A stretch of DNA of 64,000 bases from Holophagaceae bacterium (GTDB lineage Bacteria; Acidobacteriota; Holophagae; Holophagales; Holophagaceae), in the NCBI GenBank assembly GCA_009783055.1, contig WRHW01000001.1, positions 1 through 64,000 on the forward strand, given 5' to 3'. A program made the position numbers and the translations under genes. The notes beneath the pieces are model-generated. The model was not told the DNA's origin and did no database searches. It saw nothing but the letters and a program-made list of their open reading frames with translations. Shown in pieces: positions 45,655-53,989 of the stretch. Each line of letters starts with the position of its first letter. Positions within the stretch are counted from its first letter, which is position 1.

Positions 45655-47718
45655 ATGCGTCTACCCTTAACCGCACTGCTACTTGCCTCCCTTGCTACCC
45701 CTGCCCTGCGATCCGACGAGGGCATGTGGACTTTTAGTAGCATCCCCGTAGCAAAACTGATGGAAAAATATGGCTGGGCACCAGACCAGGCATGGCTGGA
45801 TCACGTCAGGATGTCTTCCCTGCGTTTCCCCGGAGGTTCTGGCTCTTTTGTGAGCAAGGATGGTTTGGTGTTGACAAACCACCATGTAGGCCACAATTTT
45901 ATTCAGGCAGTAAGCAAGGATGCCGACTTTGTCAAGGATGGCTTTGTCGCTAATACAAGGGAGCAGGAAGTCAAGGTTCCTGGCCTCACTCTGATGATGT
46001 TACAGGAAACTGTGAATGTCACTGAGGAGGTTGAAAAGGCTGTACCTCAGGGGGCAAATGAAAAGGTGGCAACTGAGGCACGTGTAGCCGCTATTTCGCG
46101 TGCCCAGAAAGCCATGTCAGAAAAAACTGGCCTTCAATGCGAAACGGTATCCCTGTTTCAGGGTGGCGAGTTTTGGATTTATTGCTACAAGACCTTCAAG
46201 GATGTTCGCTTGGTGGCCTGCCCTGAATATCAAGTGGCGGCCTTTGGCAAAGATGACGACAATTTTACGTGGCCACGACATGACCTGGACTTTTCTTTAT
46301 TCAGGGTATATGAAGATGACAAGCCTTATAATCCACAACACTATCTGACTTGGAGCAAGGTTGGTACCAAAAATGGCGACCTAACCTTTGTTACGGGGCA
46401 TCCGGGGTCGACTTCGCGCCTTTACACTGTGGCTCAGATGGAAAACGACAGGGATGTTATTTATCCTCCGATTTTGAGAAATCTGCAGACCAATGTAGAG
46501 CGTCTGCGTGAAGTAGCCCGTAGCGGAGAAGAAGGCGAACGACAGGTTTCTGCACAGTTGATGGGGATGGAAAATAGCTTGAAGGCTCTGACAGGCTATC
46601 ACAAGGGTTTGCTTGACGTTGAGCAGATGGCGAGGGTTAGGGCCACAGAAGAAGAACTCATCGCCAAAGTAAAGGCTAACCCAAACCTGAATGCTCTGGC
46701 AGGCGATAGCTGGGATAAGATTGCAAACGCTATGAAAGACTACGCCAGATATACTAAAGAAAATCAACTCATCAATCTGGGTTCAAGCCCATCACTATTT
46801 TTGGCTGTAAACTATATTCGCTCCCTCAAAGAGGCAGATAGACCTGAAGACGATAGATTACAAGGCTATAAGACAGAAAGTGAGTTGACGCGAATTAGTG
46901 AGTCCTTTGAAAACGGCCCAACCAACGACCCATCAAATGATATTCCGACTTTTACAAACTATCTAAACGCCGCCCAAAAGGCGTTAGGCGATGATCATCC
47001 ATATCTCTCCCCCATATTGAATGGCAACTCGCCGGAAGATGCCGCCAAAAATGCACTGAGTAACACTACATTCAATGATGGCAACTTTAGAAAAAAACTC
47101 ATTGAAGGCGGCCTCAAAGCCATAGCGGCCACAAAAGACCCGTTGGTGGCATTGGCTTATAAGATCGAGCCATATATGACAGACTTCCGCCGGATGGGAG
47201 ATAGCTTTAGGTCGGTAGTAACTGACCACCAAGCCCGAATCGCAAAGGCTAGGTTTGAAGTATATGGCCATGACGTATATCCGGACGCTACTTTTACTCT
47301 TCGCCTCTCTTATGGCACCGTTGAGACTTTCCCCATGGAAGGAACTCTGGCTCAGCCATATACGACCTTTTATGGTATGTATGACCGGGCTGAATCCTGG
47401 GGCCCTGAGGCTAGATGGGCATCATGGAGCCTTCCTGAGCGTTGGGATAAGGCTAGAAACACTATCAATCTAAAGACACCATATAACTTCATCACCAATA
47501 ACGACATAACGGGTGGTAACAGCGGTAGCCCATTGGTGGATAAAAATGCTGAGCTGGTTGGTTTGGCGTTTGATGGCAACATACACAGCCTGGCTGGAAC
47601 TTATTACTTTGATCCTAAGATGAACCGCACTATTGCCGTGGATTGCCGTAGCATCGTTGAAGCCCTCAATACTGTTATGGGTGGCAAGCATTTAGTTGAG
47701 GAGATATTAGGCAGGTGA
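45655..47718 (+). CDS. S46 family dipeptidyl-peptidase (copy C)
   Basis: A 687-residue secreted S46 peptidase. Start 45655 after TTGGAGA gives signal peptide MRLPLTALLLASLATPALRS and then DEGMWTFSSIP. Triad regions: LTNHHVGHN, DDDNFTWPRHDLDF and GGNSGSPLVD. The specificity loop is GLAFDGN (Gly). The frame opens 15 codons earlier without a ribosome site. It follows the broken methylase by 89 nt and ends at the palindrome 47739. Probably acts with copies A and B on imported protein fragments. Confidence 0.92.
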   Translation: MRLPLTALLLASLATPALRSDEGMWTFSSIPVAKLMEKYGWAPDQAWLDHVRMSSLRFPGGSGSFVSKDGLVLTNHHVGHNFIQAVSKDADFVKDGFVANTREQEVKVPGLTLMMLQETVNVTEEVEKAVPQGANEKVATEARVAAISRAQKAMSEKTGLQCETVSLFQGGEFWIYCYKTFKDVRLVACPEYQVAAFGKDDDNFTWPRHDLDFSLFRVYEDDKPYNPQHYLTWSKVGTKNGDLTFVTGHPGSTSRLYTVAQMENDRDVIYPPILRNLQTNVERLREVARSGEEGERQVSAQLMGMENSLKALTGYHKGLLDVEQMARVRATEEELIAKVKANPNLNALAGDSWDKIANAMKDYARYTKENQLINLGSSPSLFLAVNYIRSLKEADRPEDDRLQGYKTESELTRISESFENGPTNDPSNDIPTFTNYLNAAQKALGDDHPYLSPILNGNSPEDAAKNALSNTTFNDGNFRKKLIEGGLKAIAATKDPLVALAYKIEPYMTDFRRMGDSFRSVVTDHQARIAKARFEVYGHDVYPDATFTLRLSYGTVETFPMEGTLAQPYTTFYGMYDRAESWGPEARWASWSLPERWDKARNTINLKTPYNFITNNDITGGNSGSPLVDKNAELVGLAFDGNIHSLAGTYYFDPKMNRTIAVDCRSIVEALNTVMGGKHLVEEILGR

Positions 47719-47738
47719 CATTTTAGTGGTCAGTGGTT

Positions 47739-47774
47739 ATATCAAGTTGCTACCTATAGGGTGCAACTTGGTAT
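47739..47774 (+). repeat. 36-nt palindrome copy
   Basis: ATATCAAGTTGCTACC and GGGTGCAACTTGGTAT around TATA. It lies 20 nt after the S46 copy C stop, where it could also serve as a transcript-end hairpin. Confidence 0.75.
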
Positions 47775-47842
47775 AAGACAACTGCCTAGCACTCTGTGCT
47801 GTTGGGAATTGCTATAAGTAATGGTGTAATTATTAATAGTTT

Positions 47843-48220
47843 CTATCTAGGCAAAGCAAAGAAAAACAAAATTAACAACAGACTGAATGCTGTTGCCAAG
47901 ACACCTAAAACAAGGGTGATTACATTGACAAACTTGCTTAAACTGGCTCTCCAGCTTCCATTCATTGGAAGTTTTCCTCTACCCGTGTTGCCTCGCGACA
48001 TGCCGATAATAGAGAAAACAGTCCCACCCCAAGAAAAGGGGAAAAACCAGAAAAAGCCAAGACTAACGTAATTGTGGCGAGCCTCTGAGCGAAACACGCG
48101 GTATGCAAGAAAAAAGAATGCAAGCGCGGCTAGGCTCCATATCATTGATTGGTTGGTTATCTGCTTTCCTTGATTATCGTCTGCAAATGTCTCAAAGAGC
48201 TGTGGCGGCTGGTCGCTCAT
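47843..48220 (-). CDS. small membrane protein, unknown family
   Basis: A 125-residue protein beginning MSDQPPQLFETFADDNQGKQ after GGAGAAGG. Three hydrophobic segments are visible (WSLAALAFFFLAY; LGFFWFFPFSWGGTVFSII; FVNVITLVLGVLATAFSLLL). It resembles short DUF-type inner-membrane proteins but I do not recognise the family. Its ribosome site lies inside the remnant of a PIN toxin gene, so its upstream region has been rebuilt by a deletion. Confidence 0.6.
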   Translation of the reverse strand: MSDQPPQLFETFADDNQGKQITNQSMIWSLAALAFFFLAYRVFRSEARHNYVSLGFFWFFPFSWGGTVFSIIGMSRGNTGRGKLPMNGSWRASLSKFVNVITLVLGVLATAFSLLLILFFFALPR

Positions 48221-48365
48221 GGATTGCCTTCTCCAAAAAAATACTTGCGATGCTGAGATGTAACAAGTGGGTTTTGTCCAATAGTAGTGCTTCTGTTTTA
48301 GATGACAAATGTTTTGGATCATTTATTAGCCAAAGAGCCGCGTGCGTATCAAGCAATAATCTCAT
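48221..48365 (-). pseudogene. truncated PIN toxin remnant
   Basis: MRLLLDTHAALWLINDPKHL matches the start of the PIN toxins at 9707 and 25684. The frame reaches LSIASIFLEKAI, where a one-base slip in a T7 run spoils the expected SIWE. Everything after residue about 50, including two catalytic acidic residues, has been replaced by the start of the membrane-protein gene. Confidence 0.75.
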
Positions 48366-48579
48366 TCCATGTATTCCTTGAAATCTTCCAGTGGGCATCA
48401 AAATCATCAGCCATCCAAATTTGGACGCGCATACAGCCAAACATTTCTTCTCTTGACATTTTTTGCGAGTCTGCTGTGGGCGTTACTGTGCTGAATGGAA
48501 TACCGTTATAGTTATTGCAGACCTTGTCGAACTGCTGTTTAGTGGCTTCGTCAATGTGCGTTGATACTCGAACTGACAT
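48362..48579 (-). pseudogene. degenerate DinJ-type antitoxin
   Basis: It begins MSVRVSTHIDEATKQQFDKV like the 9426 antitoxin but lacks about 20 residues in the middle (the second RHH helix). The tail MFGCMRVQIWMADDFDA then shifts frame: a missing base after GCC turns the expected LEDFKEYME into HWKISRNTW. The correct-frame TGA overlaps the ATG of the PIN remnant, as in intact loci. Confidence 0.75.
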
Positions 48580-48590
48580 AAAGACATCTC

Positions 48591-48690
48591 ATACCAAGTT
48601 GCACCCAACCGGGAGCAACTTGGTATGACAGCAACGCGAATGCGGTGCTCGCAAGTTTTTGAAAATACGGGCTTTGCTCGTGTTTGCAAA
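48591..48690 (+). repeat. 100-nt composite dispersed repeat, copy 2
   Basis: Complete unit: 36-nt palindrome (48591-48626), a 29-nt variable spacer, then GCAAGTTTTTGAAAATACGG to TGTTTGCAAA. About 90% identical to the reverse complement of 1-100. It lies 12 nt upstream of the decayed antitoxin. Confidence 0.85.
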
Positions 48691-48701
48691 AAATTCTCTC
48701 G

Positions 48702-48727
48702 GTATCCACTTGCCTGCAAGTGGATAC
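48702..48727. repeat. perfect 12-bp inverted repeat
   Basis: GTATCCACTTGC and GCAAGTGGATAC separated by CT, just after the 100-nt repeat. Cruciform- or hairpin-forming. The surrounding 280 nt (48580-48860) contain no gene. Confidence 0.5.
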
Positions 48728-48814
48728 ACGAGGCTTCCACGCTGACTTTTCCTCCATTTTTTCCTTTCAAATCGCTGTTTGTTTGGTTGCTACGTCGCGT
48801 CCATAAGGCGTTTC

Positions 48815-48836
48815 GCGTTTAATCCCGATTAAACGC
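48815..48836. terminator. perfect 10-bp inverted repeat after ferredoxin gene
   Basis: GCGTTTAATC-CC-GATTAAACGC lies 24 nt past the ferredoxin stop. A related hairpin is at 26153. It could end ferredoxin transcription; no T-run follows. Confidence 0.35.
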
Positions 48837-48860
48837 AACCTAGTATCAGGATGTGATCGG

Positions 48861-49136
48861 CTATAAGCGATAGACTACATCGCCACTTATCATTGCTTGG
48901 CACGCTAACCTTTGTTTGGGGTTGGCTCTGAGGATGCGCAGAATCCTTGATTCTGCCTCGCTTGGAAGGGAGAGGTTTTCAATACCGGCTACAATCTCAA
49001 CCAAGCATCTCCCACAGCGTCCATGCCCTCTGCATGAATGCTTGTCCTGTGATGATGGGATTGACGTGCCGGCGACCAATGGCAGACCGGCTTCTAATTC
49101 AACGCTTTCTGTTTGGTCAACCAAGGTAACTTTCAT
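48861..49136 (-). CDS. 2Fe-2S ferredoxin
   Basis: A 91-residue plant/vertebrate-type ferredoxin. Cluster cysteines: SCRGHGRCGRC (C-x5-C-x2-C) and a fourth in RLACQ. This is the spacing of Isc-type and metabolite-oxidoreductase ferredoxins. Start 49136 is set by GGAG 6 nt upstream. It is divergent from the dsrC operon, sharing a 193-nt control region, so it may supply electrons to that sulfur-handling module (inference). Confidence 0.82.
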   Translation of the reverse strand: MKVTLVDQTESVELEAGLPLVAGTSIPSSQDKHSCRGHGRCGRCLVEIVAGIENLSLPSEAESRILRILRANPKQRLACQAMISGDVVYRL

Positions 49137-49329
49137 TTTGTACTCCATCGCTTGCAAAGCTAAAATCACGGGAAATGAAAAAAATATTTAGCGCGATCAA
49201 TCCATTTTATGCCCATAAAGATTGTTAGGCAGACATAAAATTTTGACATATCTCCTTGCTTGGGAAAACATAGTATTAGGCGTACGAGTTTGTGCGAAGA
49301 TGCAAAAAGTAATTTTTTAGGAGAAAGTG

Positions 49330-49650
49330 ATGGCAACAATAGATTTTAACGGTGCTACGGTAGAACTCAACGAGGAAGGTTTTCTTGTCGACCCCAATAT
49401 CTGGAATGAAGAGTTGGCAAAAGTACTGGCAAAGCATGAGGAGGGGCTAGATGAGCTAACAGAGGAACACTGGGCTGTTATTAAGTTTATCCGATCTTAT
49501 TATGAAGAAAAACAGTCGGCTCCTATGGTCCGCGCCGTTTGCAAGGGGTCTGGGATTCGTCTACAACAGGTGTATGATTTGTTTCCCAGCGGGCCTGCAA
49601 AAGGTGCATGTAAATTAGCTGGTCTGCCCAAACCAGACGGATGTGTTTAG
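49330..49650 (+). CDS. dsrC: DsrC/TusE-family sulfur-carrier protein
   Basis: A 106-residue sulfur carrier. ATIDFNGATVELNEEGFLVD opens the family fold, and LTEEHWAVIKFIRSYYEE and LFPSGPAKGACKLAGLPKP are canonical. Both C-terminal redox cysteines are present, eleven residues apart, the last being penultimate (GCV). That makes it a true DsrC rather than a one-Cys TusE homologue: it can form a trisulfide or intramolecular disulfide. AGGAG lies before ATG 49330. It heads an operon with DsrM-like, DsrK-like and cysteine desulfurase genes. Confidence 0.9.
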   Translation: MATIDFNGATVELNEEGFLVDPNIWNEELAKVLAKHEEGLDELTEEHWAVIKFIRSYYEEKQSAPMVRAVCKGSGIRLQQVYDLFPSGPAKGACKLAGLPKPDGCV

Positions 49651-49658
49651 GGGAACGA

Positions 49659-50312
49659 ATGACTTTTTTTGATGGTTTCTTGTATGGTGCCCTATTGGTG
49701 GCAATCATGTGGGCTGGCTACGCACTTGTGTATATTTGGTTTCGCACTCGGAATTTTGGCAAGCGAGAACTTTTTTCCGCTCCTGCAGGTAGTCAGGTTG
49801 GTGGTGCCATTTATGCCTTTACTTGGGCGATGCTACCTTGGGCAAAGGAGAGCATCCGAGGCAATTTGATAAGCTATGCAATGGGCATTGCATACCATGT
49901 CGGCATTTTTACCGCTATTGCCCTCTTGGTAATATACATTTTCCCCGCCCTTCACGATCTGACAGCAATATTTCTTTACTACATCATTCCATTTGCTCTC
50001 GCCTTCGGCGTTATTGGTGGCATTTCGCTATTAATTAAACGTATGCTAAACCCCATACTACGAGCCATTTCAAGCCCAGACGATTATTTTTCAAACACCT
50101 CTGCAACGCTTTTTGTGGGGCTTGCTCTCGCAACGCTTCTGTTGTCTCGAATTTGGATAACACGATTATGGTTTATTTCCGCCATAGTTCTTTTTATCTA
50201 TATTCCATTTAGCAAAATACGGCACTGCCTTTTCTTTTTTATTACAAGGTACCACTTTGGCGCGTTCTTTGGTCGCCGGGGATGTATGCCACCTTCTAAA
50301 ACAAAGGTGTAA
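49659..50312 (+). CDS. DsrM-like membrane cytochrome b subunit
   Basis: A 217-residue protein with five to six hydrophobic segments. Histidines suited to heme b ligation occur in AYHVGIF and in SKIRHCLFFFITRYHFGAFF, as in the NarI/DsrM family. It is shorter than typical DsrM. It would oxidise menaquinol and pass electrons to the DsrK-like partner, whose ATG follows after 1 nt. GGGGAA precedes start 49659, 8 nt after the dsrC stop. Confidence 0.7.
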   Translation: MTFFDGFLYGALLVAIMWAGYALVYIWFRTRNFGKRELFSAPAGSQVGGAIYAFTWAMLPWAKESIRGNLISYAMGIAYHVGIFTAIALLVIYIFPALHDLTAIFLYYIIPFALAFGVIGGISLLIKRMLNPILRAISSPDDYFSNTSATLFVGLALATLLLSRIWITRLWFISAIVLFIYIPFSKIRHCLFFFITRYHFGAFFGRRGCMPPSKTKV

Positions 50313-50313
50313 G

Positions 50314-51660
50314 ATGCCTGAAATAGATGAGTTGGAAAATAGAATCAACGCCCTGACTGAGGCAGACATTGAATCTGGCCTGGCCTTCTTTAGGTCAAAG
50401 TTAAAGGAAGCAGAAGCTAGCTACCTCAACTCATGTGTGCGCTGTGGGCTTTGCGCTAATAGTTGCCACTACTATCGCGCTACCCCAGAATTGGAAAACG
50501 TGCCTGTCCGCAAGCTGGGCTACATTGTGGCTACCTTTAAGGCCAGTTTTACATCCCTTGGACGCATTGCCCCTGGCCTAGTCAACGCAAAGCCCTTTAC
50601 CCGTGAAATAATACGATGTTGGATAGATTCAGTCTTTGGACGGTGTTCGCTTTGTGGTAGATGCTCAATTAATTGCACTATCGGTATTCCGTTGCCAAGT
50701 TTATTTCGGGCGGCCAGAGCCACTCTAGCTTCAATGGACTTGGTGCCTCTCGACCTACAAGCAACAGTAAACAACAGCCTAAAGTACGGCAATAACATGG
50801 CAATAGAGCAGGAGGAATGGATAGAGACAGTTGAATGGATTGAGGAGGAGCTACAGGCTGAGGTAGAAGACCAAAATGCAAAACTTCCCTTGGATAAAAT
50901 CGGGGCTAAATATCTCTTCACCGTAAACCCTCGCGAGGCAAAGTTTTTTCCACTATCCCTCCAAGCGAGTGCCAAGGTGTTTTGGGCGGCAAAAGAAAAT
51001 TGGACTATGGCAAAAGATGTAGGCTGGGACCTCACAAACTACGGCCTCTTTAATTGCAACGATGATCAGGCAGGAACTATTTTTAAGAATATGGCCACTG
51101 CAATGGATCGGTTGAAGTGTGAAACATTAGTAATTGGTGAATGCGGACATGGCTACCAGAGTGCCCGATGGATGGGGCCAGAATGGCTCAAGGCACACTT
51201 TCCATACCCTGTTGTAAGTTTTTTAGAGGTGATGGACGAATATTTGGAACAGGACAAAATCAAAGTAGATAAAACAAAAAACCAACAAATAGTAACTTTG
51301 CATGACCCTTGTAATTTGGTTCGGCATGGTGGAATTGTGGAACCACAAAGGAGAGTGTTACGGCAATCAGTAGAACATTTTGTAGAAATGTCACCCTATG
51401 GCCATGAAAATTTCTGTTGTGGAGGCGGAGGCGGACAATTGTCAATGAGCAAGTATACAGCCCGCAGAATGAATGCTGGTGGGGTTAAAGCTCGTCAAAT
51501 TGCCGATACTATGGCCAAAATAGTCGCCACACCATGTCACAACTGCGTTGACCAGCTTATGGAACTTAATAAAGAATATTCACTCAAAATCCAAATCAAG
51601 ACCGTCGCAGAGCTTGTTGCAAACGCACTTGTATTAACATCCCGAAAGGATAAGACATGA
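50314..51660 (+). CDS. DsrK/HdrD-like iron-sulfur oxidoreductase
   Basis: A 448-residue protein. Two 4Fe-4S motifs (CVRCGLCANSC near 43-53; CSLCGRCSINC near 112-122) are followed by a helical linker and two cysteine-rich CCG-type domains (ECGHGYQSARW; HDPCNLVRHGG; NFCCGGGGGQLS; TPCHNCVDQ). That is the DsrK/HdrD architecture, which reduces heterodisulfides or DsrC trisulfide at a noncubane cluster. With DsrM-like and DsrC upstream it should form a quinol:DsrC oxidoreductase. The next gene's ATG overlaps its TGA. Confidence 0.82.
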   Translation: MPEIDELENRINALTEADIESGLAFFRSKLKEAEASYLNSCVRCGLCANSCHYYRATPELENVPVRKLGYIVATFKASFTSLGRIAPGLVNAKPFTREIIRCWIDSVFGRCSLCGRCSINCTIGIPLPSLFRAARATLASMDLVPLDLQATVNNSLKYGNNMAIEQEEWIETVEWIEEELQAEVEDQNAKLPLDKIGAKYLFTVNPREAKFFPLSLQASAKVFWAAKENWTMAKDVGWDLTNYGLFNCNDDQAGTIFKNMATAMDRLKCETLVIGECGHGYQSARWMGPEWLKAHFPYPVVSFLEVMDEYLEQDKIKVDKTKNQQIVTLHDPCNLVRHGGIVEPQRRVLRQSVEHFVEMSPYGHENFCCGGGGGQLSMSKYTARRMNAGGVKARQIADTMAKIVATPCHNCVDQLMELNKEYSLKIQIKTVAELVANALVLTSRKDKT

Positions 51661-52862
51661 CATACCTAAATCTTCCCATCCCACCTGAAGTCAAGATGAT
51701 ATACCTAGACAATGGGGCAACATCTTTTCCCAAACCGCAGGAAGTCTATGAAAAAATGGATCGTTTTTATCGAAGTGCAGGTGTAAACCCTGGCAGAAGT
51801 GGCTTTGACCTCTGTCTTGAAGCTGGTGGGCTTGTAGATGAGACACGCAAGCTACTCTGCGATTTCTTTGGTGGAACAGATCCAAACAGGCTAACCTTCA
51901 GTTACAACAGTACCGACTCGCTTAATTTGGCAATTTGGGGAACTGTCAATCCAGGAGATCACGTTGTCACCACCCACCTTGAACACAACGCCACGCTACG
52001 CCCCATTTGGAAATTAGAACAAATGGGCTGTCCAGTTGATTGGGTCGACTTCGATAGATCAGGCTATGTTGACCCACAAGAGATAATCAAGCGACTCCGC
52101 AAGGACACAAAGGCTGTGGTTATGAATCATGCCTCGAATGTAATCGGCACAGTGCAGGATGTTGCTACTGTATGCCGCGAATGTAGAGATAGGGGCATTA
52201 CCTCCATCCTAGACGTTAGCCAGAGCGCAGGTATGGTACCAGTAAAAATGGATGACATCTACGCTGATATTATTTGCTTTACTGGCCATAAGAGCCTGAT
52301 GGGGCCAATGGGCATTGGTGGAATGTATTCGAGAGAGGGCGTTGAAATAAGGCATACCCGCGCTGGTGGAACAGGCGTGAAGAGCATACAGCGCAATCAC
52401 TTAGATGAATATCCCTACCGCATGGAATATGGCACACCTAACTTGCCAGGGATCGCTGGCCTGAATGCAGGGATAAAATGGGTCAACAAATATGGTGTCA
52501 AGGCTATACACCAACATGAGATGGCACTTTGGAAAATATTGCGGAATGGCATAGAAAATCTTGAAGGTGTAACCTTGTACTGCGCTAAAGACGCGCCTGG
52601 TAAAGAGCGTATTAGTGTACTTTCATTCAATATAGAAGGTTTGGAAGCGGCAAATACAGGCACCATGCTGGACGTGGACTATGACATTGCCTGTCGAACT
52701 GGACTGCATTGCACCCCAATGGTGCATGAACACTTAGGGACAGACAAAATCCAAGGTGCCGCAAGATTTGGCATTGGGGCATTTAATAACGAAGAACAAA
52801 TACAGACAGCTGTGAGAGCAGTAACAGAAATTGCCGAAGCACATTTGAAGAGGCAGAAGTGA
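51657..52862 (+). CDS. cysteine desulfurase (class V aminotransferase fold)
   Basis: A 401-residue PLP enzyme. IYLDNGATSFPKPQEV opens the fold, FTGHKSLMGPMG holds the PLP lysine, and CRTGLHCTPMVHEHLG the catalytic Cys, the form seen in the EF2568-type desulfurase family. It would release cysteine sulfur as persulfide, a plausible sulfur source for the adjacent DsrC. The ATG overlaps the DsrK-like stop; an internal ATG at 51693 is an alternative start. Confidence 0.85.
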   Translation: MTYLNLPIPPEVKMIYLDNGATSFPKPQEVYEKMDRFYRSAGVNPGRSGFDLCLEAGGLVDETRKLLCDFFGGTDPNRLTFSYNSTDSLNLAIWGTVNPGDHVVTTHLEHNATLRPIWKLEQMGCPVDWVDFDRSGYVDPQEIIKRLRKDTKAVVMNHASNVIGTVQDVATVCRECRDRGITSILDVSQSAGMVPVKMDDIYADIICFTGHKSLMGPMGIGGMYSREGVEIRHTRAGGTGVKSIQRNHLDEYPYRMEYGTPNLPGIAGLNAGIKWVNKYGVKAIHQHEMALWKILRNGIENLEGVTLYCAKDAPGKERISVLSFNIEGLEAANTGTMLDVDYDIACRTGLHCTPMVHEHLGTDKIQGAARFGIGAFNNEEQIQTAVRAVTEIAEAHLKRQK

Positions 52863-52869
52863 TACTAGT

Positions 52870-52885
52870 TTTCAGTTATCAGATA
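52870..52885 (+). repeat. TTATCAG short repeat
   Basis: TTTCAGTTATCAGATA directly at the left edge of the IS element, same family as 1027, 33380 and 39498. Confidence 0.45.
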
Positions 52886-52952
52886 TAATACCATTTTCTA
52901 TTGATAATATGCTAAATATTTGTTATCCTCTGATGATATTGGAGGGCATCAG

Positions 52953-53974
52953 ATGGCAAGGGGCAAACCTGAATTTTTGGACGAGCTTGCAGAGCGTGCG
53001 GAGGCTGACCTAAAGACAGTGGACCGCCACCGCGTGGCCTTCAAGCTGAATGCCATAGTGGCAGTCACGAGGCACACGGCAGAGAAAGTGGCGGACATAA
53101 TAAGAGTGGCTCCGCAGACCATCTGGCGTTGGGCCAAGGCATACAAAGAGGAAGGCTTGGGCGGCCTTCAGCCCAAGCCAAAAAGGCCAAAGCCTTCAAA
53201 GCTCACAAAAGAGCAGAAGGGGCAGGCATTGAAGTGGCTGGACGAAGCGAAGACGCCTGACGGCAGGCATGCCCATTGGACGCTAGAGAAGCTACGCCAG
53301 GCATTTATTGACGAGTTCAATGTCGAGCTAGGCACGACAACAATCTGGACTTGGTTACGCAAAGAGGGCAGGAAGCTGAAAGTTCCAAGGCCCAAGCACT
53401 ACAAAGCGGACGTAGTGGCGCAGGAGGAGTTCAAAAAAAAACTGCCGAGATCGCGAAAAACAACCCGGATGCCATAGTTTGTTTCTTCGACGAAGGACGC
53501 TTCGGCAACCAGCCATATTTAGGCAAATTCTGGGCAACGAAGGGCGTGCGGCCCACGGTCAAAGTAAAGATAGGCTACGAGAACTTCTACGCCTATAGTG
53601 CGGTGTGTCCCTCTACTGGCAAGAACTTCACGCTCTTCCTGCCGTATGTAAACACCGCCATGATGAACATGTTCCTGGAGGGGCTTGGGGTATGGCTGGA
53701 AGGCCGCCGTTGCATCCTGATAATGGACCAGGCAGGATGGCACACGTCAAAGGAGCTGAAAGTGCCGCCAAACATAGAGATAGTATACCTGCCGGCATAC
53801 TCGCCGGAACTGAATCCCGTGGAGCGGCTGTGGGACTGGCTGAAGCGGAACACCATACGCAACCGCTTTTTTGAGACGCTCGAAGAGGTCATGGATGCTG
53901 TAGAAGAGCAGTTGAGGGAAGCCACCGCAGGCATCCTCAAGAGCTTGTGCGCCTGCAACTATTTATCACATTAG
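52953..53974 (+). CDS. IS630 transposase (two frames joined by -1 frameshift)
   Basis: The first frame starts at 52953 after GGAGGG and encodes the helix-turn-helix region (VADIIRVAPQTIWRWAKAYK; TTTIWTWLRKEGRKLKVPR), stopping at 53477. The second frame carries the DDE domain: FFDEGRFGNQPYLGKFW, IMDQAGWHTS and YSPELNPVERLWDWLKR. Joining requires a one-base backward slip on an A9 run (53433-53441), the slippery sequence typical of programmed frameshifting; it gives EEFKKKTAEIAKNN. The acidic triad is intact. The product is about 340 residues. Confidence 0.88.
53433..53441 (+). promoter_or_regulatory. A9 frameshift site in transposase
   Basis: Nine A residues read AAA AAA AAA in frame 1. A -1 slip opens the DDE-domain frame. 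It probably sets a low transposase level. Confidence 0.65.
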
Positions 53975-53989
53975 AAATAGAAAATGGTA

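Noticed and set aside
48483-48770. 95-codon minus-strand open frame
   Set aside because: Consists of the 100-nt repeat and the 5' end of the decayed antitoxin in another frame; not a gene.
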